Notes under the pieces: generated by a model
What the model saw: the letters and a program-made list of their open reading frames with translations, nothing else
Database searches by the model: none
Told to the model about the DNA's origin: nothing
Shown here: positions 34,928 to 43,387 of the stretch, piece after piece
Position numbering within the stretch: the stretch's first letter is position 1
Layout of the letters: each line of letters starts with the position of its first letter
DNA from: Pedobacter psychrotolerans
Lineage (GTDB): Bacteria; Bacteroidota; Bacteroidia; Sphingobacteriales; Sphingobacteriaceae
Length of the DNA stretch: 57,489 bases
Direction: 5' to 3'
NCBI RefSeq assembly: GCF_004340665.1
Contig: NZ_SLWO01000002.1
Coordinates: forward strand, 1 to 57,489
Made by a program: the position numbers and the translations under genes

Positions 34928-36268
34928 TCAAATATCAGTTTCGATAACGTTTATTGAATTTCTTGCAGCTGCCTCACCTTCTAAAGAAGCTTCAAAATCC
35001 TTAATAGGTATTGTAAGTAACATATTAGTTAATATATTGTATGCTTCTATACCAAGTTCTAAAGGTGACGGTAAGGCGTTTTTCAATGATGTTAATCCTT
35101 TACTTCTGGCTTGAGATAAATTGGTTCTATCCAACTGGCTACCTTCTTCTAAATCATATCTTTCTGTGTTATAATAACTACCCGAAGCATCACCTTGATG
35201 CTGTACATTGGAGGTTGAAGTGCGAGTTGGATTTCTTTCTTGTATTGAATTAGGATTACGATTTGTTGATCTATCCAATTCTGTTTCTTCTATAACACTA
35301 CCATCTGGGTTTGTATGTATTCCAGTTCTTCTTTCATATTCCAAATCATAATAATTTGAAATATTTGGATCATGATCTTTTATAAGAATATCCGAAGCAT
35401 CTGCAACGTAATCCGTCTCTCCTGCTGCATTTGGAACATCAAAAAAAGGCTCGTCAGATTGAGTAAGCTTATCGGCATTTTCTAACGTTTTACCATCGGC
35501 ATAATCTGCCATAGGATATGAACTATTATCCTGTACGCCTTGATAAACTTCCCCTTTTACCCAATCAAATCCCTGACTGGCTCCATAGCCTGATAATAGC
35601 CAAGCTGCGCCCTCGCCAGCATAGATAAACGCTCCCTTCATACCGAATGTTCCATTTATCATTTTTATATTAGCAAAGAACGACGAACCGGCAGTAAATA
35701 CTGTTGCTACACCTGCACTTAATAATGCTGAGCCAAGTATTATGCCACCAACATGGGTTAAAGTTGAAGCCACCTTTAAGTCCGTAAATTCATCAGCTGC
35801 TGCTTCGGAATAAAAAATCATAACATTACCGCCTAATAAACATGGGATTTTCGATTGCTCAATTAAAGCCTTTTGATTTTCTAATTTAACTTTCGGGTGA
35901 ACCGGCATCCAATCACTTCCACTAGTTAACAAGGAACAAATACTAGGTGTCAACGCTGCTCCGGCACCTGCAACAGCTCCGCCAGCAGCAGCACCCGCAC
36001 CAATAGCCATAGCTAATCCGACTCCAACTGCCCCACCACTTAAAATTGTAGCAGCAATAACAACTGCTGCTATTATTGCTCCAATAATTGCACCAGCAAT
36101 AACCATTTTAGCACAAAAGAAATTACCGCTAAAACGATCATTAATTGTTGCTGCAAGTTTCCCATTGGCTATTTTTATCGTACTCTGACTTTTTACGAGC
36201 ATCTGAGATTTTTTCATCCCATCCGTACATACTAAAAAAACTTCATTTGGAACATATCTTTGAGCCAT
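34928..36268 (-). CDS. PAAR-like (DUF4280-type) protein with membrane helices, probable T6SS effector
   Basis: The 446-aa product begins with a DUF4280-like PAAR pattern (VFLVCTDGMKKSQM, CxxxxxxSDWMPVHP, KIPCLLGG) that should sharpen the VgrG tip. A long Ala/Gly-rich hydrophobic stretch (about 56-105) interrupts it, and a second hydrophobic region follows (about 170-220). The last ~200 residues are polar, Asn/Asp/Ser-rich, with no recognised toxin motif. Known PAAR proteins with membrane helices deliver C-terminal toxins; this one fits the plan but its activity is unknown. It lies 7 bp after the 295-aa gene and 2 bp before a membrane protein gene. Confidence 0.72.
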   Translation of the reverse strand: MAQRYVPNEVFLVCTDGMKKSQMLVKSQSTIKIANGKLAATINDRFSGNFFCAKMVIAGAIIGAIIAAVVIAATILSGGAVGVGLAMAIGAGAAAGGAVAGAGAALTPSICSLLTSGSDWMPVHPKVKLENQKALIEQSKIPCLLGGNVMIFYSEAAADEFTDLKVASTLTHVGGIILGSALLSAGVATVFTAGSSFFANIKMINGTFGMKGAFIYAGEGAAWLLSGYGASQGFDWVKGEVYQGVQDNSSYPMADYADGKTLENADKLTQSDEPFFDVPNAAGETDYVADASDILIKDHDPNISNYYDLEYERRTGIHTNPDGSVIEETELDRSTNRNPNSIQERNPTRTSTSNVQHQGDASGSYYNTERYDLEEGSQLDRTNLSQARSKGLTSLKNALPSPLELGIEAYNILTNMLLTIPIKDFEASLEGEAAARNSINVIETDI

Positions 36269-36275
36269 AATAGTC

Positions 36276-37163
36276 CTATTTAATTAATTCAATTTGATAT
36301 TGTAAAATATGAAACAAAGCATTATTAGCTTTTTCCTCCATTCTTGCGGTAGTCTTTTCTAAATACCCCTCTTTAGCTTCATAAATAGATGTTGCATTAC
36401 AACTATAACTATAAGAAAAATTGTCGCCAGTAATTACCTTATAGTCTTTTTCATATAGTTTTTTAAGATTTGAAAAGTCAGTCATTTTTTGCAGAAAACT
36501 ATCATTTACATTTATTTTATCATCATTCTTATTTATTGATTGAGAATGATTAAAATCTATAAAATTACCTTGAAAAAGTTTTGAGTTAGTTTTAAATGTA
36601 TGTTTATTAGAAATATTATTTTCTATTTCTTTGTTATAAACATCATTAAAGAAGAGTGTATAAAGAATATTTTGCTGTAATACCTTTAATGAGGAGGAAA
36701 ATTCTAAATCTCCTGCTGTAAATATCCCTTTCATACTCATATCATCGCGATATTTTAATAGCTCATTCTTTTTTAACTGTCCCCATTTATCGAATATTTC
36801 ATTTTGGTTCATAATTTCCTCTATACCACCATATTTATTCAATTTGAGACGTATATACTCTAAAGGAATATTGAAAATCAAACTGAAATTTAGAAGATCG
36901 GTACTATCGGGAGTTGTGTTCAAAACTTTATTTTGCTCTGTTTTTATAGCTACGATTATATTCTCAGAAGTTATATCTTCGACTATCAAAGACCATATGA
37001 TATTAGTTCTACTATTCACAAAATTTCTGCCATTAACATTAAGATTCTGAGATACAAGAATGTTATAACGTAATTTACCTAGTGGATATGTCAAAGTAAA
37101 TTTAGAACTTTGAACACTGTCCTTAGTATTTTCTTCATCAAAAAATTTAAATCTGCTGCTCAT
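36276..37163 (-). CDS. Unknown protein between vgrG and the PAAR-like gene (adaptor candidate)
   Basis: The 295-aa product is soluble, with no signal or membrane helix, and rich in Asn, Lys and Ile. Composition is far more AT-rich than in vgrG just upstream. I recognise no domain. Its place, 2 bp after vgrG and 7 bp before the PAAR-like gene, is where effector-loading adaptors are usually encoded (DUF1795, DUF2169, DUF4123 in other phyla), but it has no visible likeness to those, so an adaptor or chaperone role is inference. It is shorter than most toxins with their own delivery domain. Confidence 0.7.
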   Translation of the reverse strand: MSSRFKFFDEENTKDSVQSSKFTLTYPLGKLRYNILVSQNLNVNGRNFVNSRTNIIWSLIVEDITSENIIVAIKTEQNKVLNTTPDSTDLLNFSLIFNIPLEYIRLKLNKYGGIEEIMNQNEIFDKWGQLKKNELLKYRDDMSMKGIFTAGDLEFSSSLKVLQQNILYTLFFNDVYNKEIENNISNKHTFKTNSKLFQGNFIDFNHSQSINKNDDKINVNDSFLQKMTDFSNLKKLYEKDYKVITGDNFSYSYSCNATSIYEAKEGYLEKTTARMEEKANNALFHILQYQIELIK

Positions 37164-37165
37164 AA

Positions 37166-38971
37166 TTAATTTATATCTACTTGACTACCTGTTATTGTTT
37201 GAGTACCTTTTGAAGTTTGTGAAATAGTGGTTTTAGAATCAACAGCAATGCCATTGCTTGCTTTGGTATCGATATTTTTAGTATCTATTGTTAAGGTGGT
37301 AGTGGCGTTTTTACCAATATTCACCGCTGTGCCTGGCATTTTACCCGCATTAGCATTAATCGCATCCGTACCCTGAATATTAATAATTTTTCCGACAATA
37401 TCAATCGTTCCGTCTTTTTTTAAGGTGATGCTGCTATCGCCCGTCCGGATTACGATTGTTTCTGCAGATTCTGCCGTAATTTGTCCCGGACCGTTTTCAA
37501 CCTTAACATAGTTGGCTGCGTTTGTACCTAAATTCAATGCGTGGTTTAAATCATCAAATGTTAAAGCGCTTCCCTTTCTGGAGGTTAACCCTTTGGTGTT
37601 ACTATTCTTGAAACCTGCGCTATCCCCACTCTTACCATGATAAACACTACCAATCACCACTGGCCGTGCTACATTCCCTTCCTCAAAGGCAATCACTACC
37701 TGATCTCCTTTTTCCGGAATCACATGAAATCCCCTGTTTTTACCCGTATCGCCACTTCCGGCATTCGGACTCACCACCCTTAACCACTCCGTAGGGTCAT
37801 TGGTTTGGCATTCCCACTTAAACCGCACCTTAATCCGTCCCTGTCCCTGCGGATCATCATTATCCAGCACATCTGCCAGTTGCATATCCGGACTCGGTTT
37901 ATCATAATTCTTAACCAGTAAACGTTCTGTGGTAGAAACCAGACCTTCAAAAGTATTGCTGTATTTTCCGGTCCCGTCAAGCGTATGGTTAATACTCGTG
38001 ATTAAAAAACGACCCAGGCTTTCCGTTGCAAAAGTAATTTCCTGCCTGATACTCATCGTAATTTCTGCAATAGTACCAATACCCAGTTGCGTATTATCGC
38101 CACTGCCATTTACTTTTAACAGTTCACTGATGTGTGCCTTTTCCTCATTTTCCACATGACTCTTAATGTCGCTACCATTATCTACCCTGATCAGCGAGGG
38201 CTGATTAAAGGTTTTGCTAAACATGTTGTTCGATGCTTTGATCGCGTGAGCCAGATCTGGATGACCATCGGCCTTGCCACTGCTTTCGCTGTGCAACATT
38301 TCATCCTGTTTAGGATTATAGGCAAAACGCTTGTTTTTAATGGGTGCCACCTCCATAGCATATTGCAGGTTATGCACATCACGACCATAAAATAAGGATA
38401 CATCTTTTTGTTCATCCGGCTTTCCGAAATTCAGTTGCATGCCATCATAATACAACCATTCATGGTATTCGCCAGATAAGCGATTCATAAATTCCCAGTC
38501 GCTTTCTTTATATTGAATCAGGTAATCTATACTCGACTGGCGGCTGGCATTGGCAACAATCTTTAAATCATTTGCCGGCGTATCCTTTGTAGCCAGTTTT
38601 ACAATATCGTTTAAATCCTTATCCAGGTAAGATCCCAAATCCTGACCACGATCTATTAAAATTGTCGGGCTGTAACCACTTACAATCAACACCCCATGGT
38701 AACCATGGCTTTGCGAAAGTTCTACCTTGGTAACCAGGCCAGAAAAATGTTGCATTTGTTCTGGCGAATGGCCAAAAGATGCGGTTAAGGTTTTTCCAAC
38801 AAAATCCCGGCTATCATCTAAATTGATTAAGCCCGGAGTTCCTAATTGGTCGTGATTAAAGTGCAGCTCAAAGTAATGGTGCTGATTAAAGGCCTGCGTC
38901 AGATTAAATGATGAAAAATGGGCTATTGGTGTATCTTCTATGTTGATTTCTACTATAAGTTTGTTTTCCAT
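37166..38971 (-). CDS. vgrG: Type VI secretion tip protein VgrG
   Basis: The 601-aa protein follows the VgrG plan: an N-terminal gp27-like region (PIAHFSSFNLTQAFNQHHYF, FSGLVTKVELSQSHGYHG, SYLIQ-type YKESDWEFMNRLSGE), an OB-fold gp5-like part (GQGRIKVRFKWE, WLRVVSPNAGSG, GDQVVIAFEEGNVARPVVIGSVYHG), and a C-terminal beta-helix spike ending in a Gly/Thr-rich tail. There is no C-terminal toxin extension. It forms the trimeric puncturing tip of a T6SS. No other T6SS structural gene lies in the window, so this is an orphan vgrG island. Codons are visibly GC-richer than in the adjoining genes. Confidence 0.95.
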   Translation of the reverse strand: MENKLIVEINIEDTPIAHFSSFNLTQAFNQHHYFELHFNHDQLGTPGLINLDDSRDFVGKTLTASFGHSPEQMQHFSGLVTKVELSQSHGYHGVLIVSGYSPTILIDRGQDLGSYLDKDLNDIVKLATKDTPANDLKIVANASRQSSIDYLIQYKESDWEFMNRLSGEYHEWLYYDGMQLNFGKPDEQKDVSLFYGRDVHNLQYAMEVAPIKNKRFAYNPKQDEMLHSESSGKADGHPDLAHAIKASNNMFSKTFNQPSLIRVDNGSDIKSHVENEEKAHISELLKVNGSGDNTQLGIGTIAEITMSIRQEITFATESLGRFLITSINHTLDGTGKYSNTFEGLVSTTERLLVKNYDKPSPDMQLADVLDNDDPQGQGRIKVRFKWECQTNDPTEWLRVVSPNAGSGDTGKNRGFHVIPEKGDQVVIAFEEGNVARPVVIGSVYHGKSGDSAGFKNSNTKGLTSRKGSALTFDDLNHALNLGTNAANYVKVENGPGQITAESAETIVIRTGDSSITLKKDGTIDIVGKIINIQGTDAINANAGKMPGTAVNIGKNATTTLTIDTKNIDTKASNGIAVDSKTTISQTSKGTQTITGSQVDIN

Positions 38972-39003
38972 AATATTGATTTATTGTGGGTAAGCAGATT
39001 AAT

Positions 39004-39720
39004 TTATATTGATTTATAGATGGCAATTTTATACAGGCCAGGATAAAAATGTACTTCAAAGGGTAAGCCTGCCGCATTTCGCTTGAGCGAAGAATCTATT
39101 GCTTTTTTTGTGTAAGGATGAACCTCTACGGTATTCCCTTTCTTCAGGTAACCATTGCCGATCATGGTATCTATATCATTCGGTTTAACATGAATACAGC
39201 CATGTGATTCTCCCAACTGAAATATTTTTCTCCTTGCTGTTGCGGCTTCATCAGTAGGAGTTGTATGAATGAAATCGCCCATTACATATTCCTTACCATT
39301 CATTTTACGATCAAGGTTAACATCCTTGAAATACTTAACAGATACATGACCAAAATCATTAAACAGCCATTTCGTAGGGATGGGAGAATTTGGATAGAGC
39401 TCACGTTGATATTTAAGTACCGCATTGGCAACGCCTTTCTGGTCATTTTTATATTGCCCCCATTGTGCGTTCACATCGGTTAATTTTTTCCACACTCCGT
39501 TGTACTTAACCATTACAATATCTCCAGTGATTTTAACTTCAGTTCCCCAGGCTATACCAGACCATGCAGCATATTTACCATAGCTAACATGTTTCTCGAT
39601 ACTTTTAATCACAAACCTACCAACAGTTGTAGATGTTTGTGAATGTCCATCGCCACCCATCTTTAAGTTTACAGGGCCACCATGTGCATCAAATTCCTTT
39701 ATCTTTAAAAGCGTATTCAT
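39004..39720 (-). CDS. L,D-transpeptidase-fold (YkuD) protein without signal peptide, probable T6SS effector
   Basis: The 238-aa product has the catalytic YkuD signature: His152 (GDFIHTTP) and SHGCIHV with Cys175. Such enzymes cross-link peptidoglycan or exchange its D-amino acids in the periplasm, yet this one starts MNTLLKIKEFDAHGG, without signal peptide or anchor. It lies 32 bp upstream of vgrG in the same operon. That matches the Tlde1 class of T6SS effectors (Salmonella), which are L,D-transpeptidase relatives delivered into target periplasm. Sequence kinship to Tlde1 cannot be judged here. The lipoprotein gene 6 bp upstream is the obvious immunity candidate. Confidence 0.82.
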   Translation of the reverse strand: MNTLLKIKEFDAHGGPVNLKMGGDGHSQTSTTVGRFVIKSIEKHVSYGKYAAWSGIAWGTEVKITGDIVMVKYNGVWKKLTDVNAQWGQYKNDQKGVANAVLKYQRELYPNSPIPTKWLFNDFGHVSVKYFKDVNLDRKMNGKEYVMGDFIHTTPTDEAATARRKIFQLGESHGCIHVKPNDIDTMIGNGYLKKGNTVEVHPYTKKAIDSSLKRNAAGLPFEVHFYPGLYKIAIYKSI

Positions 39721-39726
39721 CTATAG

Positions 39727-40308
39727 TTAATTATATTTTAAAACCTCCACCATAATCACATGAGCCTGGTCTAATTTCTCATGGCTATTAAAAGTCAGTT
39801 TAATGGTTGTACTTTCCGAGATTTTAATCTTTACGGGGAGGGGTTGCGCCGTTATGCCAATCAAGGGCTTTTCTTCTTCTATATCTCCAAAATAGCTCAC
39901 AAAATCAGCAACGCGTAAAGAATCGGAGATCGACTCAGGTATAAGGCATATTGTACCTGCCTTTATCTTATTTGCTTTCTCCTCATTCTTGTAGTATTGT
40001 ACCACAATGCTTTTTTCCGCATCATGTTTTTCATCATTATAAATTTCAACCATAAGCTTCGAAGAGAATGTTTTATTTAATGATTGAATATGCGCTTCAT
40101 TAAACTGAGCTAATGGAAGTTTTGCCAGCGAATCAATGTAAGTGAGGAATAAATGTGTAGTGCTGACTTTATGATCACTTACAGGCTGAAGTCTACCCTC
40201 TTTTTTTTTATCTTGAGCTTGATTTCCATTACAGCCCAAAAAACAATTGATGAGGAAAGTGAAAATAACGGCATACCCTATTTTAGAACTAAAAGATAAG
40301 ATTTTCAT
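39727..40308 (-). CDS. Lipoprotein, candidate immunity protein to the L,D-transpeptidase effector
   Basis: The 193-aa product has a lipoprotein signal (FLGC, Cys26), so the mature domain is in the periplasm or on the outer membrane. That is where an L,D-transpeptidase effector would act. It ends in a beta-rich domain (PLPVKIKISESTTIKLTFNS). The effector gene starts 6 bp after its stop, and the lipoprotein gene is first in the operon. Immunity to Tlde1 is likewise a periplasmic protein, but no sequence match is claimed. No family was recognised. Confidence 0.72.
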   Translation of the reverse strand: MKILSFSSKIGYAVIFTFLINCFLGCNGNQAQDKKKEGRLQPVSDHKVSTTHLFLTYIDSLAKLPLAQFNEAHIQSLNKTFSSKLMVEIYNDEKHDAEKSIVVQYYKNEEKANKIKAGTICLIPESISDSLRVADFVSYFGDIEEEKPLIGITAQPLPVKIKISESTTIKLTFNSHEKLDQAHVIMVEVLKYN

Positions 40309-40778
40309 TTAAGGTGAGTTATGGTTAGATGAATTATACGGCTGGCCGATTAATTAGAAAATCATGGCTAATAAGATATTGAAACCATAATCTTTTAAAT
40401 GGTACAGTTGATTTAAAAAACTTAATCCTTAAATCTATACTCCAAAATTTATAAATACCTAATCGCTGGAAGAGACTTCTTCTTAGCCTGTAAAGGAAGT
40501 AAAGTAAATGTATGAGTACGAAATTGTATGTTATACAACTCGTCAGAAAAATTCAATTTAGCTTTGAAAGCCATATCATTTGGATTTAGTGTTTATAAAT
40601 TTGGTTAAAGCAGCCGAGAGCTACTAAGTTCGACGTAAATCCAAATATCAGGCCAACTTAATACTTGATCAGTTGTTAATAAGCAACATAGCGATACAAA
40701 AACACTAAAAAGGAGTAAAAAAAGGCCTTTGCAACTATTAAAAATGAATTATCAGCGGCAATAATATGTTTAAAAATT
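40309..40778. other. Intergenic at the upstream edge of the vgrG island
   Basis: No gene longer than a few tens of codons is visible. It must contain the promoter of the vgrG operon, but I see no consensus TAnnTTTG box within 80 bp of the ATG at 40308. No tRNA or direct repeat suggesting an attachment site was found. Confidence 0.5.
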
Positions 40779-40925
40779 ATGCCATTTGAATTTAAACACT
40801 TACAATATTGTAGAGAAAATGTTCAAAAAACAGACACCAACACGGCATCTGTATACCTTAAATGGCATACAAATTTGCATGATTGGGCTGAAGTAAATCT
40901 GAATGGAGGAACGTCATCAGCATGA
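40779..40925 (+). CDS. Possible 48-aa protein or gene fragment
   Basis: An ATG-to-TGA frame of 48 codons (starting MPFEFKHLQY) with ordinary amino acid composition, in an otherwise empty region. It has no signal peptide and no recognised domain. It converges on the permease terminator directly beside it. It may be a small protein or the remains of a larger gene; evidence is only the frame. Confidence 0.25.
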   Translation: MPFEFKHLQYCRENVQKTDTNTASVYLKWHTNLHDWAEVNLNGGTSSA

Positions 40926-40927
40926 AT

Positions 40928-40966
40928 TTAAAAAGAAATAGGTAGCATTTGCTTATGCTACCTATT
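40928..40966 (-). terminator. Terminator of the APC permease gene
   Basis: A perfect 12-bp stem (40937-40948 with 40955-40966) with a six-base loop, and a T-rich run leftward. It is 75 bp past the permease stop at 41042. Confidence 0.85.
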
Positions 40967-41041
40967 ATAAAAGTGATATAAATTTCCGAATTAATTCACA
41001 GATGATCATATCACCTAAAATACTTTTCTAAATTTTCGCAG

Positions 41042-42484
41042 TTAAAGCTTAGCATCCTTCCGGTTGATTAAAAAGTAAACAGGAACACCCAGTAAAACAA
41101 TGATAAGACCAGGCCAGGTGTATTGCTGTTTATAAATAAGAAGCAAGATGCAAAATGCTGCACCGATCAACAAGTAAATGATTGGCGTAACCGGATAAAG
41201 CCAGGTTTTGTAAGGCCTTTCCAAATCAGGCTTTTTAAACCTTAAATAAATCACACCAAATACCGTAATCATATAAAATAATACAATTACAAAAGAAATC
41301 ATATCTAAAAGATTGCCATATTGACCGCTTAAACATAATAAAGATGCCCAAATTCCCTGCATCCAAAGTGATCTTTCAGGAACACCATTTTTATTATTTT
41401 TAATAGCCGCTTTAAAGAACATCCCATCCTGTGCCATGGTTTGAAAAACCCTGGCACCCGCCATTACGAGTCCGTTTACGCAGCCAAAAGTAGAAATCAT
41501 CACCAAAACAGCCATTATTATGGTACCTGCTCCGTTGCCAAATATTTGCGCAGAAGCCACTACAGCAACTCTATCATTCGGTGCAAAAGCAATGCTATCT
41601 CTATCTAAAGTATTGAGGTAAACAAAATTGACCAATAAATACAATATCATCACTGCTGAAGTGCCTAAAACCATCGATCGAACCACATTTTTTTTAGGGT
41701 TTTCAATCTCTCCCGAAACAAAAGTTACATTTTCCCAGGCTACACTAGAAAATACTGAACCCACCATTGCTGCAGCAATTCCACCCATGATGGTCATTCC
41801 GGAAATAGATTCCCATCCGGTTTTCATGAAATTTCCACTTGAATCAGTCTTGAGATTATTGAAAGCATCCCAGCCAAATTTCATATTATCAGCCCAAAAA
41901 CTATTTTTCACTAAGAAAAACCCTAATATAATTAAGCCAATTAAAGCGACAATTTTAGATCCCGTAAAAATATTCTGTAGTACTTTACCACCCTCTACAC
42001 CTTTTGTATTGATATAAGTAAGCAGAAGAATAACGCCAATGGCCAGAATCTGTATCCATGTTATTTTATAACCTCCACTTTGAAAAATCGGTGCCGCATC
42101 ATTTAAAGCTGGAATTAAATAGGCAGTAAATTTACCAAAAGCCACTGCAACTGCCGCAATGGTACCTGTTTGAATTACAGTAAATAGTCCCCAGCCATAT
42201 AGGAATCCCATCATTTCACCAAAAATCTCTTTTAGATAAGTGTATTGCCCACCTGCTCTTGGAAACATGGCAGAAAGTTCACCATAAGAAATCGCAGCCG
42301 CAATAGTCATTACAGCAGTGATCACCCACACCACAATTAACCAATAACCAGAGCCTAAATTTCTCATAATATCGGCACTCACTATAAAGATACCGCTACC
42401 GATCATCGAACCCATTACCAGCATTGCAGCATCAAAAAGACCTAGTTTTCTTTTAGAAGCCCCTGTTTCATGTAGTTTTTCCAT
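41042..42484 (-). CDS. APC-superfamily amino acid permease
   Basis: The 480-aa inner membrane protein has twelve hydrophobic segments and the APC entry motif MLVMGSMIGSGIFIVS with a glycine-rich unwound first helix. It also has SYGELSAMFPRAGGQYTYLKE and a WENVTFVSGEIENPKKN loop, close to the LAT/SteT-like branch of amino acid/polyamine antiporters. Substrate cannot be told from sequence. It is a single gene with its own terminator. The other APC permease at 45765 belongs to a different branch (CAT-like) and is not a recent duplicate. Confidence 0.9.
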   Translation of the reverse strand: MEKLHETGASKRKLGLFDAAMLVMGSMIGSGIFIVSADIMRNLGSGYWLIVVWVITAVMTIAAAISYGELSAMFPRAGGQYTYLKEIFGEMMGFLYGWGLFTVIQTGTIAAVAVAFGKFTAYLIPALNDAAPIFQSGGYKITWIQILAIGVILLLTYINTKGVEGGKVLQNIFTGSKIVALIGLIILGFFLVKNSFWADNMKFGWDAFNNLKTDSSGNFMKTGWESISGMTIMGGIAAAMVGSVFSSVAWENVTFVSGEIENPKKNVVRSMVLGTSAVMILYLLVNFVYLNTLDRDSIAFAPNDRVAVVASAQIFGNGAGTIIMAVLVMISTFGCVNGLVMAGARVFQTMAQDGMFFKAAIKNNKNGVPERSLWMQGIWASLLCLSGQYGNLLDMISFVIVLFYMITVFGVIYLRFKKPDLERPYKTWLYPVTPIIYLLIGAAFCILLLIYKQQYTWPGLIIVLLGVPVYFLINRKDAKL

Positions 42485-42731
42485 TTTAGTTGTTTGGTGT
42501 TTAGCTTTAGTTTGTGGCTAATTTATTTATAATAATAGAAAAATGAACCTGTTGCTTTGTATTATTTTAATAGAAACGTGAATTCGATTGATAATACGTA
42601 TTAAAATACCATTTGAACAGTTTATTTCGTTTTAACTATCTGCCCTTTGATACCCCTCAAAAGGACTATCATATGGACATATTTTTACGGGTGATGCTCT
42701 ATGCATTTTGCTAACTAACTTTAATAAAGCA
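42485..42731. other. Intergenic upstream of the permease, nothing seen
   Basis: AT-rich leader region of the leftward permease gene. No reading frame, clear -7 box or stem was recognised. Confidence 0.5.
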
Positions 42732-43085
42732 CAGACCTCACCGAAGAACGCCGTCAATCCCAAGGGCCAGAGAAATCAAAAAAACAGTTGTATAATAGTA
42801 CATAACAGCACTAACAAACCTCAAACGCAGTGGTTTTGTGTTCATCAATGCAGATTCGAAGCTTAAAATAACATGAACACAAAACAAAGTGCCCGCTGTT
42901 TTTTTGATGTGTGTGGAGTGGTGTGAAAGGCCCATAGCTGGATTGACAAAGCGCTTTGGGTACTTTGGCGCTCCAAAGTGCCATGCCTCCGCGGCAAAGA
43001 GTGGGCAAAAATCTATATAGATTATCTATGTTCACACGATAAGTCCAAAGGAAATGGCGATTGTAATTCCCATCTTTCAAAAGGT
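42732..43085. other. GC-richer structured non-coding segment, possible dispersed element
   Basis: This stretch stands out from its AT-rich surroundings. It contains a perfect 13-bp inverted repeat (42833-42845 with 42873-42885) enclosing 27 nt. It also has a 10-bp hairpin with loop CGCT (42959-42968 with 42973-42982, one G-T pair). The open frames that cross it leftward are broken by these stems and have unconvincing composition. I suspect a dispersed repeat or a structured RNA; no transposase is present. A genome-wide nucleotide search would settle it. Confidence 0.5.
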
Positions 43086-43387
43086 ACTCGCAGACAGCGT
43101 GTAAAAGCTGTAAATAATGATTGAACTCTTGCTATAAGAAAAATCAAGTCGAGATTGATTTAATTATAATTGAACAATTTCTTTCTAAACAAATCGGTAA
43201 TTAAGCTCAACTGCGCTATAATTCATCGCTGCTATTATTAAAATTGACGCATTCAATAATTTCATCATAAGGAAATAAAATTATTATATTGCTTATCAAT
43301 AACCAAATTTTCAAAATCAGTGTTCTGCTAAGGATGAGCATAGCTTAAAGAAGCTGACAGATATGAACCACTAACCAAATATTAACT

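Noticed and set aside
40309..41041. An integration site of the vgrG island
   Set aside because: I looked for a tRNA end, integrase or matching direct repeats at both borders of the island and found none.
42738..43080. Two leftward frames of 65 and 89 codons upstream of hppA
   Set aside because: They overlap each other in different frames, run through both inverted repeats, are rich in Cys, His and Trp, and have no ribosome site. The region is better seen as a structured non-coding element.
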